From Weissella confusa (lineage in GTDB: Bacteria; Bacillota; Bacilli; Lactobacillales; Lactobacillaceae): DNA of 40,337 bases. The position numbers and the translations under genes were made by a program. Shown here piece after piece: positions 1 through 7,311 of this stretch; positions within the stretch are counted from its first letter, which is position 1, and each line of letters begins with the position of its first letter. Where the stretch lies: positions 1-40,337 of the forward strand of contig NZ_PVSN01000042.1 of assembly GCF_004766315.1 (NCBI RefSeq). The letters are read 5' to 3'. The notes beneath the pieces are model-generated. The model was not told the DNA's origin and ran no database searches. It worked only from the letters and a program-made list of their open reading frames with translations.

Positions 1-539
1 ACGGTTCCAGTTAAAGCATCGGTCATGATAAGCGGATGGTAACCGACGTTCAAGTAGTGATAATTAAAACCAATTTTTTCTTGATGACCAAAGGTCTCAA
101 AGTAGGTTGAATCCAAATCTAGCACCAGTTCAGTATTGGCTGATCTTTCATCAATTAAAGAGACAATACGACGATTTAATTCTTGTAGCTCATCAATGTC
201 TTCGTTCGTGAGATGTGATAGAAATCTGGAAATAGTTGGTTGAGATGCCATGTTTTGCGCATAAACAAGTCGATGTTCGATATCTTGGGTCAAGTAATCT
301 GCAACGTCGTCGTTGCGATAACCTTCGATAACTTGAATGAGCATTTGCAATAACAATTCTACCTTAGCATAGCGTGGATTTTTGCGATTATCGTTGAATT
401 CAACGTTATTAAAGAGCCTGGAAATTACAGGCGAATTCAGAAAAATACTAAGCAGCACGTTGCCGCCATCCGAGGTAATTGGTGCCCCATTGTCTGAAAC
501 TGCAACTAAATGGTTGCTAGGTAATACTTTTTGAGTCAT
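1..539 (-). CDS. IS1380-family transposase, N-terminal part
   Basis: An open frame of about 179 codons runs from the ATG at 539 off the left edge without a stop. The protein begins MTQKVLPSNHLVAVSDNGAP and contains DLDSTYFETFGHQ followed by GYHPL, the pattern around the first catalytic aspartate of DDE transposases of the IS1380 family (DDE_Tnp_1 type). The segment SRFLSHLTNEDIDEL before it is typical of the family's helical N-terminal region. A GGAG-type ribosome site (GGAGCG) precedes the ATG. The frame is intact as far as seen, so the element may be active. The C-terminal catalytic residues are outside the window. Confidence 0.85.
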   Translation of the reverse strand, partial: MTQKVLPSNHLVAVSDNGAPITSDGGNVLLSIFLNSPVISRLFNNVEFNDNRKNPRYAKVELLLQMLIQVIEGYRNDDVADYLTQDIEHRLVYAQNMASQPTISRFLSHLTNEDIDELQELNRRIVSLIDERSANTELVLDLDSTYFETFGHQEKIGFNYHYLNVGYHPLIMTDALTGT

Positions 540-643
540 AATTTTAGACGCTCCAATTTTTGAGTATTTGGTTTGTTTTCCACTAACAAAATATCATAAA
601 AAAGAGCTCCTATGGTTTTCACCCAACGGGTGAAAGCGCAAAA

Positions 644-684
644 CCCGCTGAAACGGTATTAACTTGCTGTTTCAGCGGTTTTTT
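644..684. terminator. Bidirectional terminator hairpin inside the IS end
   Basis: A 10-bp stem, CCGCTGAAAC at 645-654 with GTTTCAGCGG at 669-678, has a T run on both sides. On the minus strand it would stop transcripts entering the IS from the broken operon, shielding the transposase from read-in. The right IS copy has the same structure with a 12-bp stem. Confidence 0.6.
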
Positions 685-1025
685 GTTTGTCTTGATGAAT
701 AATCCGGGTCAGTTATTCTTAACTGACCCTTCTCGTCGAAATAATTTTTTTGTATCAACGTCCCGTCATCGGTTTCCATATTTACGACGCTGATTTTTTG
801 TTTTACGAAATCGACTCCCGTTAATTCAACGTACATATTGATTACGTCAGAATTCGTAACCCCGTTGTTTTCTTTTATATAATCAAACATTCGAACATCA
901 AAATCCAAAGTCAGTATGTGAGCGTGAACACCAAGCCCGTTGAAAATGCCAAGTCGCTCATTTACGGCCAAAGAAAGACCGGATTGACGCCCGGATATAT
1001 TTCGTTTGATAAACAAATAGTTCAT
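672..1025 (-). pseudogene. Glycosyltransferase N-terminus truncated by the IS
   Basis: The frame starts at the ATG at 1025 (MNYLFIKRN), which has a GGAG site nine bases upstream. A longer in-frame start at 1082 lies before a terminator-like hairpin and is unlikely. The first 105 codons are native; the last residues (DYSSRQTKNR) and the stop are supplied by the IS sequence. The N-terminus (a short YLFI strand, SGLSLAVNERLGIF, then HAHILTLDFD) resembles the first Rossmann-type domain of TagE/GtfA-like family 4 glycosyltransferases, which are about 480-510 residues long, so roughly three quarters of the gene is missing. The upstream neighbour is a wall-anchored adhesin with a KxYKxGK-type signal. 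Glycosylation of that adhesin is a reasonable inference but cannot be shown from a fragment. Confidence 0.6.
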
Positions 1026-1049
1026 TCTTTTTTCTCCAAAAAAAGCAAG

Positions 1050-1077
1050 CACACAAATGCTTGCTTTTTGATACATT
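1050..1077 (-). terminator. Hairpin between adhesin and glycosyltransferase
   Basis: On the minus strand, AAAAGCAAGC and GCTTGCTTTT flank the short loop ATTTGTGT and are followed by a T run. It lies just after the adhesin stop and before the ribosome site of the next gene. It could end or attenuate adhesin transcripts, leaving a lower level of read-through into the glycosyltransferase. Confidence 0.6.
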
Positions 1078-1085
1078 TTCAATAA

Positions 1086-2738
1086 CTACTTAGAACGGCG
1101 AGATTGGCTCGTTAGCATTGTCTTAAACAACAACATCATCCCCCCAATCACCATCAACAAAATACCTGCAAGCGTGTATTTTGTTGTGTCAGCATCCGTT
1201 TCTGGTAGGGTTGCTGCTGTTTCTGGCAATTCTACTCGCCCATTTCCAGAATTAATTGTAGCTTGCTTGTTATCAGTTGTCACAGATGGACGCTCAACAT
1301 TTGGCTCCGTCGGTGTCGTTGGTCCCGTTGGAGTCGTCGGCTCTGTTGGAGTCGTTGGCTCCGTCGGCGTTGACGGCTCTGATGTAGGCGTCGATGGCTC
1401 CGTTGGAGTTGTTGGCTCTGTCGGCGTTGTTGGCTCCGTTGGAGTCGTTGGCTCTGTTGGAGTCGTTGGCTCTGTTGGCTCCGTCGGTGTCGTTGGCTCT
1501 GTTGGCGTTGACGGCTCTGATGTAGGCGTCGATGGCTCCGTTGGAGTTGTTGGCTCTGTTGGAGTCGTTGGTTCCGTCGGCGTTGACGGTTCTGAGTTTT
1601 GATCGCCAGATGCATCTCCAGATCCAGTTGTTACCGCGTGAGCAGCACTATCTGAAACAGAATCATCATTTGTTGAGACTGTTGCTGAATTATCAATACT
1701 ATCATCGGTATGATCAACTACCTTAGCATAGTACGTAACAAAGTAAGCCTTGTTTGTGTCACCAAAATCAATGTCAATCGTTGTGTCCGTTGAGGCGATT
1801 TTAAATTGGTCCGTTACATCAACACCGTTGGTTAAATCAGCCGCCCCAGTCGGAACTTGGGCAATCTGGATTGAACCTGGAATAAGCTTTTGTGACTTTT
1901 CCATCGAATCTGATAGATGTACACCCTTCAATTCCGCTCCCGGATTATTAACCTTAATTACCCACCAAATGAGATACTTACCCGGATTCTTCAGAATGTC
2001 CGGATTAGCTTCCAACTCTTCTGGCGTAAAGTATTGTCGAACAGCATCTTCTGAAACGTAGCCATCATACTTCGTTAGAATATCCGTTGTATTTCCATCC
2101 GGATCACTAATTGAACCATCTGGTGCCGTCACGGTGATGGATGTATTGCCATCCGTGCCAGGCACTTGTGTATTCACAGTAACTTTATCTTCGTTATGCC
2201 AACCATTTGAATTCACAACTGTTTGGACTTTCAAAGTGCCGCCAATGTTTGAGTGTGTCTTCGCATAATCAGTCACTTCATCTGAGAACGTAATCGTTGC
2301 TGTGCCATCCATAGATACATGCACAGTTCCAAGCGTGACACCATCTGCTGTTGTTAATGGGAAGCTTACTTCATTTGCAACTCGCAATTGATCCGACACT
2401 TCAAATGTAAACGTATCGTCCGCCTTGTATTGGTAACCAGTAGAACTATCTAATTTCCATTGATATTCCAATTGAATCGTATCACCAATATTATCAATAT
2501 CCAATGTACCGCCTGCTGCTGCAGACTTTCCCGACGTCACATCTGTCAAAACACCATTAGACAAAATATTTCCGTTTGGGTTGTCAGCCTTAAAGTCAGC
2601 ATACGCAACGTTCGTTCAGTTATCAAAACCAGGGAGTTGCAATTCATTAGACAACATCCCTGCAGTCAACGTAGCTCCCACAATCGTCGCACCAATTACT
2701 AACTTTTTACCCGACTTATACATCTTATACTTAGTCAT
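1086..2738 (-). pseudogene. LPxTG-type wall-anchored adhesin with KxYKxGK signal peptide, in-frame TGA
   Basis: The true start is the ATG at 2738, behind a strong AGGAGG site. It reads MTKYKMYKSGKKLVIGATIV, a KxYKxGKxW-type signal peptide with a following hydrophobic stretch. Codon 41 is TGA (2616-2618); the same frame then stays open to 1086. Without the stop the protein would be 550 residues: signal, a region of about 320 residues with the beta-rich look of Cna/Sdr-type adhesin domains (two Ig-like modules), a Thr-Pro-Glu repeat stalk (1290-1600), sorting signals LPETA (504-508) and LPETD (511-515), a membrane helix and the basic tail RRSK. A TTG at 2564 could start an internal frame but would lack the signal. 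TGG to TGA is the simplest origin of the stop. Known: KxYKxGKxW proteins are often glycosylated and use the accessory Sec path. Ligand unknown. Confidence 0.85.
1290..1600 (-). repeat. Thr-Pro-Glu stalk repeats with a 56-bp perfect direct repeat
   Basis: The segment encodes about 17 imperfect copies of the six-residue unit EPTTPT, with EPSTPTS variants. At DNA level a 56-bp stretch is repeated exactly at 1366-1421 and 1504-1559, a period of 138 bases (46 codons), so gain or loss of a unit keeps the frame. Such stalks hold the ligand-binding head away from the wall. The repeat also creates long false frames on both strands. Confidence 0.9.
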
Positions 2739-2780
2739 CACCAATTCCTCCTGACCTATTCCAGTATCTCACTAGTTACT

Positions 2781-2880
2781 TACTATTTGTAATCAAATGT
2801 TTCGAAGCGTTGTTTCATAAGTGAAACAGCATTTAAATACAACTAATCCCCCACTCGATTTCAATCACTTACAAATAGTA
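2781..2880. repeat. 12-bp perfect inverted repeat upstream of the adhesin
   Basis: TACTATTTGTAA at 2781-2792 and TTACAAATAGTA at 2869-2880 are perfect inverted copies separated by 76 bases. Between them lies a smaller dyad, TGTTTCA (2811-2817) with TGAAACA (2822-2828). The block fills the gap between the small two-helix gene and the adhesin, where the adhesin promoter should be. It may be a regulator-binding dyad, a leader RNA structure or an invertible segment; the sequence alone does not decide. Confidence 0.6.
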
Positions 2881-2913
2881 CTTTGCTAGTTTAATGTATC
2901 TCAACTCACAAAA

Positions 2914-2946
2914 ATAAAAGTGTTCACAGGACGAGACACTTTTATT
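2914..2946. terminator. Terminator after the small two-helix gene
   Basis: AAAAGTGT and ACACTTTT form an 8-bp stem with A and T runs on both sides. It overlaps the stop codon of the gene ending at 2942, and separates the small-protein genes from the adhesin, implying the adhesin has its own promoter. Confidence 0.65.
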
Positions 2947-3202
2947 TATCAGTGACTAAGTTCAACAAATAGTCTCCCGCTTCAATAAAAAATGATGCAC
3001 CGAACACAATGACAATAACTGCGCCAGAGATGAACATTCACACGTTGAAAATCTGATTAACTCTTGTAGATTTCATACCAAAAAGCGAAACCAAAATTTT
3101 AAATAATAAATTAACCACAAAAATCATGAAAACTAGTCGCACGCCCCACTGCGTGACTCCCCATAAAAACACGTTACTAAACTCAGTCATAACCGCTTTC
3201 AT
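2942..3202 (-). pseudogene. Small two-helix membrane protein with in-frame TGA
   Basis: From the ATG at 3202 (site GAGGTAAG just upstream) the frame encodes 54 residues, meets TGA at 3038-3040, and continues open to TAA at 2942. The first part has one hydrophobic helix (about residues 20-42, VRLVFMIFVVNLLFKILVSLF). The part after TGA holds a second helix (MFISGAVIVIVFGASFFI). The whole would be an 86-residue two-helix protein with a short basic loop. Both halves look like one membrane protein, so the TGA is probably a nonsense mutation, most simply from TGG. I do not recognise the family. The neighbours are a small basic protein upstream and the adhesin downstream. Confidence 0.65.
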
Positions 3203-3216
3203 CTTTCTTACCTCAA

Positions 3217-3402
3217 CTAGAGTGTACGAAAAATAATATCTCCAGGACGTAAACGTTTACATAATGAGACAGTTTTAGAAATCGCGTAAAACCATGCAAC
3301 AAAAAAGCCCTGAGAAAAAATTTTCTCAAGACCACTTAGTTTGGAATTTAAATGTCGAATGGTTTTAATTCGCTGCTGACCTTGATTCTTCCTTTTTTTC
3401 AA
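3217..3402 (-). CDS. Small basic protein of unknown function
   Basis: A 61-residue frame starts at TTG (3402) with a modest AGGCG site upstream and ends six bases before the ribosome site of the next gene. It is strongly basic at the N-terminus (MKKRKNQGQQRIKTIRH) and has one weakly hydrophobic stretch, GFFVAWFYAISKTVSL, then a basic tail. It overlaps the possible extended C-terminus of the upstream gene, an arrangement that suggests translational coupling. No family was recognised. It may be a peripheral or single-pass membrane protein. The unusual start and short length leave some doubt that it is translated. Confidence 0.5.
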   Translation of the reverse strand: MKKRKNQGQQRIKTIRHLNSKLSGLEKIFSQGFFVAWFYAISKTVSLCKRLRPGDIIFRTL

Positions 3403-3457
3403 CCCACGCCTGCAAGCCCACTGAAGTTAGTTCGCCAACAAAAGTATTTGCGTCATC

Positions 3458-3976
3458 CTAGTTTGAAAAAGTGTTTAATGTGATCGATTTCCCTACATCA
3501 CCCATTAATCGACGGCCAACAAGAAGTTGCATTTCTTCCGTCAGGGTTTGCGGCACAATCAGCATCACTTTATATTTATTTCTCAGTTTGTCTTGTAACC
3601 ACCACAGTCCCATCAAGGCCATGCCAGACCCGGCCAGCAAGATTGATATGACTACTTTGTGTTTTTTAACAAACTTTAGAAGCTTATCAACTTGTGATTT
3701 AATTCTATCTAACGTCCTATCAGCCCATTGTTGCTTCAAGTCAGCAGATTTAACTTTCTGATAAGTGATAACTTTCCCTCGAATTGCGCCAGGCAGCTTA
3801 TACCCTTTTTCAGGATTTTGCTTATCAACCAACGGCAAACCAGTTCCATCCGGCGCAACTGCTTCATACCCCGGTTTATACGGGACAAACGCATTGTCAC
3901 TATCTGCAGATGCTGAAGTAGCCAGCAAAAGCATTAGCGACAACGACAGCATAAACAGCCTAACTTTAAATTTCAT
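3458..3976 (-). CDS. Secreted or membrane-anchored protein of unknown function, possible early TAG
   Basis: The ATG at 3976 follows a good GGAG site. The product has 172 residues: a signal peptide (basic start, hydrophobic core to about 22, ASA-type cleavage site), an exposed segment rich in Pro and Gly, a helical basic region, a transmembrane helix near 108-126 (VVISILLAGSGMALMGLWW), and a cytoplasmic tail. It stops at TAG (3458-3460). The same frame then stays open for 30 more codons to TAA at 3365, reading DDANTFVGELTSVGLQAWVE, which looks coding. CAG to TAG would explain this, so the native protein may be about 203 residues. It is the first gene of a minus-strand operon. No family recognised. 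Confidence 0.6.
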   Translation of the reverse strand: MKFKVRLFMLSLSLMLLLATSASADSDNAFVPYKPGYEAVAPDGTGLPLVDKQNPEKGYKLPGAIRGKVITYQKVKSADLKQQWADRTLDRIKSQVDKLLKFVKKHKVVISILLAGSGMALMGLWWLQDKLRNKYKVMLIVPQTLTEEMQLLVGRRLMGDVGKSITLNTFSN

Positions 3977-3990
3977 TTCATTACTCCAAT

Positions 3991-4017
3991 TTGCTTAGCT
4001 CTCTATTCATGTATAAT
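3991..4017 (+). promoter_or_regulatory. Promoter of the Rgg-like regulator
   Basis: TTGCTT at 3991-3996 and TATAAT at 4012-4017 are 15 bases apart, slightly short. They sit 36 bases before the regulator's ATG, in the 77-bp gap it shares with the divergent operon, so a regulator bound here could control both directions. Confidence 0.6.
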
Positions 4018-4053
4018 AGCACTAATTAAAACAAAGTACACAGAGGCGTTAAC

Positions 4054-5031
4054 ATGAATCTAAAACAGCTTTCAGATTTTGATTTAGGGGTATACCACTA
4101 CCAATACCTTGGTCCAACAATTCATCAGCTAATTGAATCGGAAGGTTATAAAATTGCTGACATCGTAAAGGCGACCGGTGTACCACGTTCTACCCTTTAT
4201 CATTTTTTCAAGGGCAATCGTGATCTTCCCAGTTCAAGAGTTTTTTTAATTTTAAAAATCCTCGGTATTTCTACAACTGAATTCATGGCTCGCGTCAAAG
4301 GAAATTTTGAAAAAGAGACCCATTCAAGTTTGTTAACGGCCTTTGATATGAAAAATTTTACAGATGTGAAAACCTTACATGACCAACTTGCTCAACTATC
4401 ACCTGTTGATCTTCCAGAAATATTGTTGAATTTGTCTGCAGTCATAGAAGTCCAGCTTGATGATCTTGAATTGAAACAAGCTTTTCAATCTGTGATTGTT
4501 GAGATTGCTGAGAAACCTATTTTCATCAGAATCGGACGACTTAATCCAACTGAGATGGAACTATTTAACAACATAATGCGTTTTATGAATTGGTCACGCG
4601 TAAAAATTTTACAAAATGAAATCATTTCGGAAATACAAAAACAAACTGCCGTTATTCAAACCAGTACAGATTTGAACATGGCAGCTCGATATTGGTCAAT
4701 TATTTCAAACACCTTATACAACATTGGAACTCTCGCACTCCAAAATTCCGATTTAGGCGTTTTCCGCCAAATTATCGATTTTGTTACAAACCGAGAAATA
4801 CCATATTATGATTTATATGGGGCGTTATTGACAAAATTGCTCTTTGTTTTAGATTTGCATATCACTGGCAAATTGGGTGAATCTGAAAAATTGTACAACG
4901 AATTAACTAGTGCCATGCATCTTCTAGTAAACAATCAGAATTCAATTTTTTATGACTTGATTATTGAGAAAGACTATCAATCGTTCATTGATTCGATTAT
5001 AAAAAGTCCCACTACCGAATCATCGAATTAA
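4054..5031 (+). CDS. Rgg/MutR-like transcriptional regulator
   Basis: The 325-residue protein has an N-terminal helix-turn-helix of the Xre type at about residues 20-70 (the recognition part is near ADIVKATGVPRSTLYHFFKG) and a long all-helical C-terminal region. That matches the layout of Rgg/GadR/MutR regulators, whose C-terminal repeats bind short peptides; those are usually 280-300 residues, so this one is slightly long. It is transcribed away from the surface-protein operon and its end overlaps the sortase gene by 20 bp, tail to tail. Control of the adhesin operon or sortase is inferred from position. I did not find an obvious pheromone gene beside it. It is intact, unlike several of its neighbours. 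Confidence 0.7.
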   Translation: MNLKQLSDFDLGVYHYQYLGPTIHQLIESEGYKIADIVKATGVPRSTLYHFFKGNRDLPSSRVFLILKILGISTTEFMARVKGNFEKETHSSLLTAFDMKNFTDVKTLHDQLAQLSPVDLPEILLNLSAVIEVQLDDLELKQAFQSVIVEIAEKPIFIRIGRLNPTEMELFNNIMRFMNWSRVKILQNEIISEIQKQTAVIQTSTDLNMAARYWSIISNTLYNIGTLALQNSDLGVFRQIIDFVTNREIPYYDLYGALLTKLLFVLDLHITGKLGESEKLYNELTSAMHLLVNNQNSIFYDLIIEKDYQSFIDSIIKSPTTESSN

Positions 5032-5698
5032 ATTGCGCTTTAATTGACTTCGAAGCGTTCTCCCACTTATACGATGTTTCCAAATTTCCTTGCATCATTA
5101 CACGCCCTCTGTCATGCGTGTAATTGCAAGTAATGAGCGTCAGCATTGTTTTATCAGGAACCGGTTTAACAACATCTACAGCAGTATTTTTAACTGTCTT
5201 GTATACATTAGTCTTATACACGTAAACACGTTTAAGATTCGTCACATAAATGCGTTGTCCAACTCGACCTTTGTAGTAAATTGGTGAAAATAACATCTGT
5301 TTATTTGAAGATCCACGAACAAAATGGCTAGCAAGCGAATAGTTACCTTGCCCCATTTTTTGGTTTGCGAACATTGTACCAGCGCCAATTGCTAAGTTCT
5401 CATTCGTTGTACCATTCAAAATCGGCAACTTTAATCCAATATCTGGCACTATTATTAAACCGACATATTTCAGATCATTTCCTGATGTCCTTGCTTTAAT
5501 AATCGTACTAGCTGACAATGTTTTTACTGACTGCCAGTCGTAATTGGTAACCAACTTTTCGTTTTTAGCGATTGTTTTCGCAGATAGTTGTGCCGGTTGC
5601 TTATCAAACAGCGCAAATATGCACTGCTCACCAAAAATCAGCATAATGCCCAATAAGATTAATGCCCAAGCAAATCCAAACACTAGTTTCTTTTTCAT
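5012..5698 (-). CDS. srtA: Class A sortase
   Basis: A 228-residue membrane-anchored transpeptidase that would join LPxTG-type proteins to the peptidoglycan. The N-terminus is a signal-anchor (about residues 5-31). The catalytic set is visible: His125 (SLASHFVRG), Cys191 in TLITC, and Arg199 in GRVMMQG. Length and the N-terminal anchor fit class A. It lies just beyond the regulator and the adhesin operon, so it may be the dedicated enzyme for the adhesin, whose sorting motifs (LPETA, LPETD) lack the usual glycine. A housekeeping role cannot be excluded because other sortases in the genome are not visible. The ribosome site (GAGAGAAAG) is moderate. A promoter lies about 110 bases upstream. Confidence 0.85.
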   Translation of the reverse strand: MKKKLVFGFAWALILLGIMLIFGEQCIFALFDKQPAQLSAKTIAKNEKLVTNYDWQSVKTLSASTIIKARTSGNDLKYVGLIIVPDIGLKLPILNGTTNENLAIGAGTMFANQKMGQGNYSLASHFVRGSSNKQMLFSPIYYKGRVGQRIYVTNLKRVYVYKTNVYKTVKNTAVDVVKPVPDKTMLTLITCNYTHDRGRVMMQGNLETSYKWENASKSIKAQFNSMIR

Positions 5699-5806
5699 AC
5701 GCTTTCTCTCTTGTAAAAAACTAAAACATACAATACGCCATAATCAAACCAGAAGCAACATTTCCGAAAAGATAGTGAAGTTCAGCCTTTTTTAGATAAG
5801 TCTCGT

Positions 5807-5834
5807 ATTGTAAACATTTTTGTCCATCTGCCAA
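5807..5834 (-). promoter_or_regulatory. Probable sortase promoter
   Basis: Reading the minus strand, TTGGCA (5829-5834) and TACAAT (5807-5812) are 16 bases apart. This would give a leader of about 100 bases before the sortase start. Confidence 0.5.
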
Positions 5835-5938
5835 TTTAAAGCCTGTTATGTTCTAGTTTGTTGCGGTTCAAATACTTGTGCTATGAAACACCTAAATTAA
5901 CTTTTAAACCATATGCACCCTATACTCAACTCCACTCA

Positions 5939-5973
5939 ACAAGTGTCCACCCAAAACGACACTTGTTTTCTTA
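5939..5973 (+). terminator. Orphan terminator-like hairpin
   Basis: ACAAGTGTC (5939-5947) pairs with GACACTTGT (5958-5966), followed by TTTTCTT on the plus strand. No plus-strand gene ends here. The rest of the 360-bp gap between sortase and pepT holds only the sortase promoter and the pepT terminator. Confidence 0.4.
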
Positions 5974-5997
5974 ACATCACAATTGACCTTACAAACT

Positions 5998-6044
5998 TAA
6001 AAACAGCCATCGGAATCCACGACAGATTCTGATGGCTGTTTTTC
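5998..6044. terminator. Terminator after pepT
   Basis: AAACAGCCATC (6001-6011) pairs with GATGGCTGTTT (6031-6041), with an inner GAATC/GATTC extension and A/T runs on both sides. It ends the trmK-nif3-pepT operon. Confidence 0.85.
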
Positions 6045-6057
6045 AATTTATTTAAAA

Positions 6058-7293
6058 TTACTTTGCTGCGTTCAATTCAACAATCTTCAAAATTGTATCA
6101 ACCGCTTGGTGCATAACGGTCGTTGAAACGTACTCGAAACGACCGTGCATGTTTTCACCACCAGCAAACAAGTTTGGCGTTGGCAATCCCAAGAACGTAA
6201 TCTTTGAACCGTCAGTACCACCACGAACTGGTTCGATAACTGGCTCGATGTCCAAAGCCTTCATAGCGGCTTCGGCCAAATCAACAGACGTCATGTCGTC
6301 CTTCAAGACTTCACCCATGTTGTAGTATTGGTCGTACATATCCAACTTGATACGCTCAACGCCCAATTCACCGTTCATCTTTTCAACGATGTCACGCAAT
6401 GCTTGCTTACGCTCTTCAAAGATGATGCGATCGTGGTCACGGATAATGTATGACATCTCAGCTTCTTCAGGCGTACCGTTCAACTTCAAGATGTGGAAGA
6501 ATCCTTGACGGCCTTCCGTCAATTCTGGACGATCACCGGCTGGCAAAGCAGCGTGCAAGTCCATTGCAACTTGCAAGGCGTTAACCATCGTGTCCTTGGC
6601 AGAACCAGGGTGCACGTTACGTCCTTGAATCTTGATGTTAGCTGCTGCAGCTGAGAACGTCTCCCACTCCAACTCACCCAACGGACCACCATCGACCGTG
6701 TAAGCAAAGTCAGCGCCGAATTCCTTAACGTGGAAGTTGTCGGCACCAATACCGATTTCTTCGTCAGGACCGAATCCAAAGACAACCTTACCGTGCTTTA
6801 CTTCAGGGTGAGCAATCAAGTATTCAGCAGCTGAAATGATTTCAGCAACACCAGACTTGTCATCGGCACCAAGCAAAGTCGTTCCGTCAGTCGTAATCAA
6901 CGTGTGACCCTTGTACTTCTTCAATGAAGGGAAATCAGCTGGTGACAATGTGTAGTCGTCGTTCAACTTGATATCAGACTCACCATCGTAGTTTTCAACG
7001 AATTGTGGGCTAACACCTTCAGCGTTAAAGTCAGCCGTATCAACGTGTGAAATGAAACCAACTGCAGGCACATCAGCGTCAATGTTAGAAGCCAATTCGG
7101 CAAAAACATAACCGTCAGCCATCGTACGCACGTTTTCTAGGCCAAGGCTCTTCAATTCTTCAGCCAAATCAGCCAAGAAAGCAACTTCCTTAGGATCTGA
7201 TGGCACCGTTGTTGACCCTTCGTTTGAACGCGTGTTGACCTTCACGTAACGGATAAAACGGTCAACCAAGTTTGGATATAGTTCTTCAGACAT
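6058..7293 (-). CDS. pepT: Peptidase T (tripeptide aminopeptidase)
   Basis: A 411-residue cytoplasmic metallopeptidase of family M20B that removes the N-terminal residue from tripeptides, the last step in using imported peptides. The metal-site motifs are present in order: SHVDTAD (His83, Asp85), LLGADDKSG (Asp144 region), GPDEEIG (catalytic Glu178 and its neighbour), VDGG and, near the end, MHGRFE. Length equals the family norm. The start has a GGGG-type site. It is the last gene of an operon, 18 bases after nif3, and is followed by a strong terminator. Confidence 0.96.
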   Translation of the reverse strand: MSEELYPNLVDRFIRYVKVNTRSNEGSTTVPSDPKEVAFLADLAEELKSLGLENVRTMADGYVFAELASNIDADVPAVGFISHVDTADFNAEGVSPQFVENYDGESDIKLNDDYTLSPADFPSLKKYKGHTLITTDGTTLLGADDKSGVAEIISAAEYLIAHPEVKHGKVVFGFGPDEEIGIGADNFHVKEFGADFAYTVDGGPLGELEWETFSAAAANIKIQGRNVHPGSAKDTMVNALQVAMDLHAALPAGDRPELTEGRQGFFHILKLNGTPEEAEMSYIIRDHDRIIFEERKQALRDIVEKMNGELGVERIKLDMYDQYYNMGEVLKDDMTSVDLAEAAMKALDIEPVIEPVRGGTDGSKITFLGLPTPNLFAGGENMHGRFEYVSTTVMHQAVDTILKIVELNAAK

Positions 7294-7311
7294 AATAGTA
7301 ATTCCCCTTAA

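Larger units (their letters stand above)
1..708 (-). mobile_element. IS1380-family insertion sequence, left copy (partial)
   Basis: The first 708 bases are the transposase-start end of an insertion sequence whose other end lies outside the window. The inner boundary is set by comparison with the inverted copy at the right end: both share the terminal sequence CCCGGATTATTCATCAAGAC, the same internal hairpins and the same transposase start, and then diverge. The outermost shared bases are at 704-709 here. The transposase starts 169 bases inside the boundary in both copies. The copies differ at several positions (hairpin stem, lysine codon 4), so they are not one sequence duplicated by assembly. 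The element has inserted into a glycosyltransferase gene. The target duplication cannot be checked because the far end is missing. Confidence 0.85.

Noticed and set aside
1290-1600. Possible CRISPR-like repeat array
   Set aside because: The repeats are in-frame codons of a protein stalk; there are no unique spacers of constant length and no cas genes.
1174-1615. Long open frames on both strands across the Thr-Pro-Glu repeat
   Set aside because: They follow from the repetitive DNA; residues are low-complexity (VGVVGS, RRSQQSQR), with no ribosome site or start context.
2616-3040. TGA read as tryptophan
   Set aside because: Trp is coded by TGG throughout, and TGA serves as the normal stop in at least ribT (36108) and the gene at 15280-15579, where it is part of a TGATG coupling.
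5544-5795. Plus-strand 83-codon frame over the sortase start
   Set aside because: It overlaps the sortase coding region and its leader on the opposite strand, with no ribosome site and odd composition.
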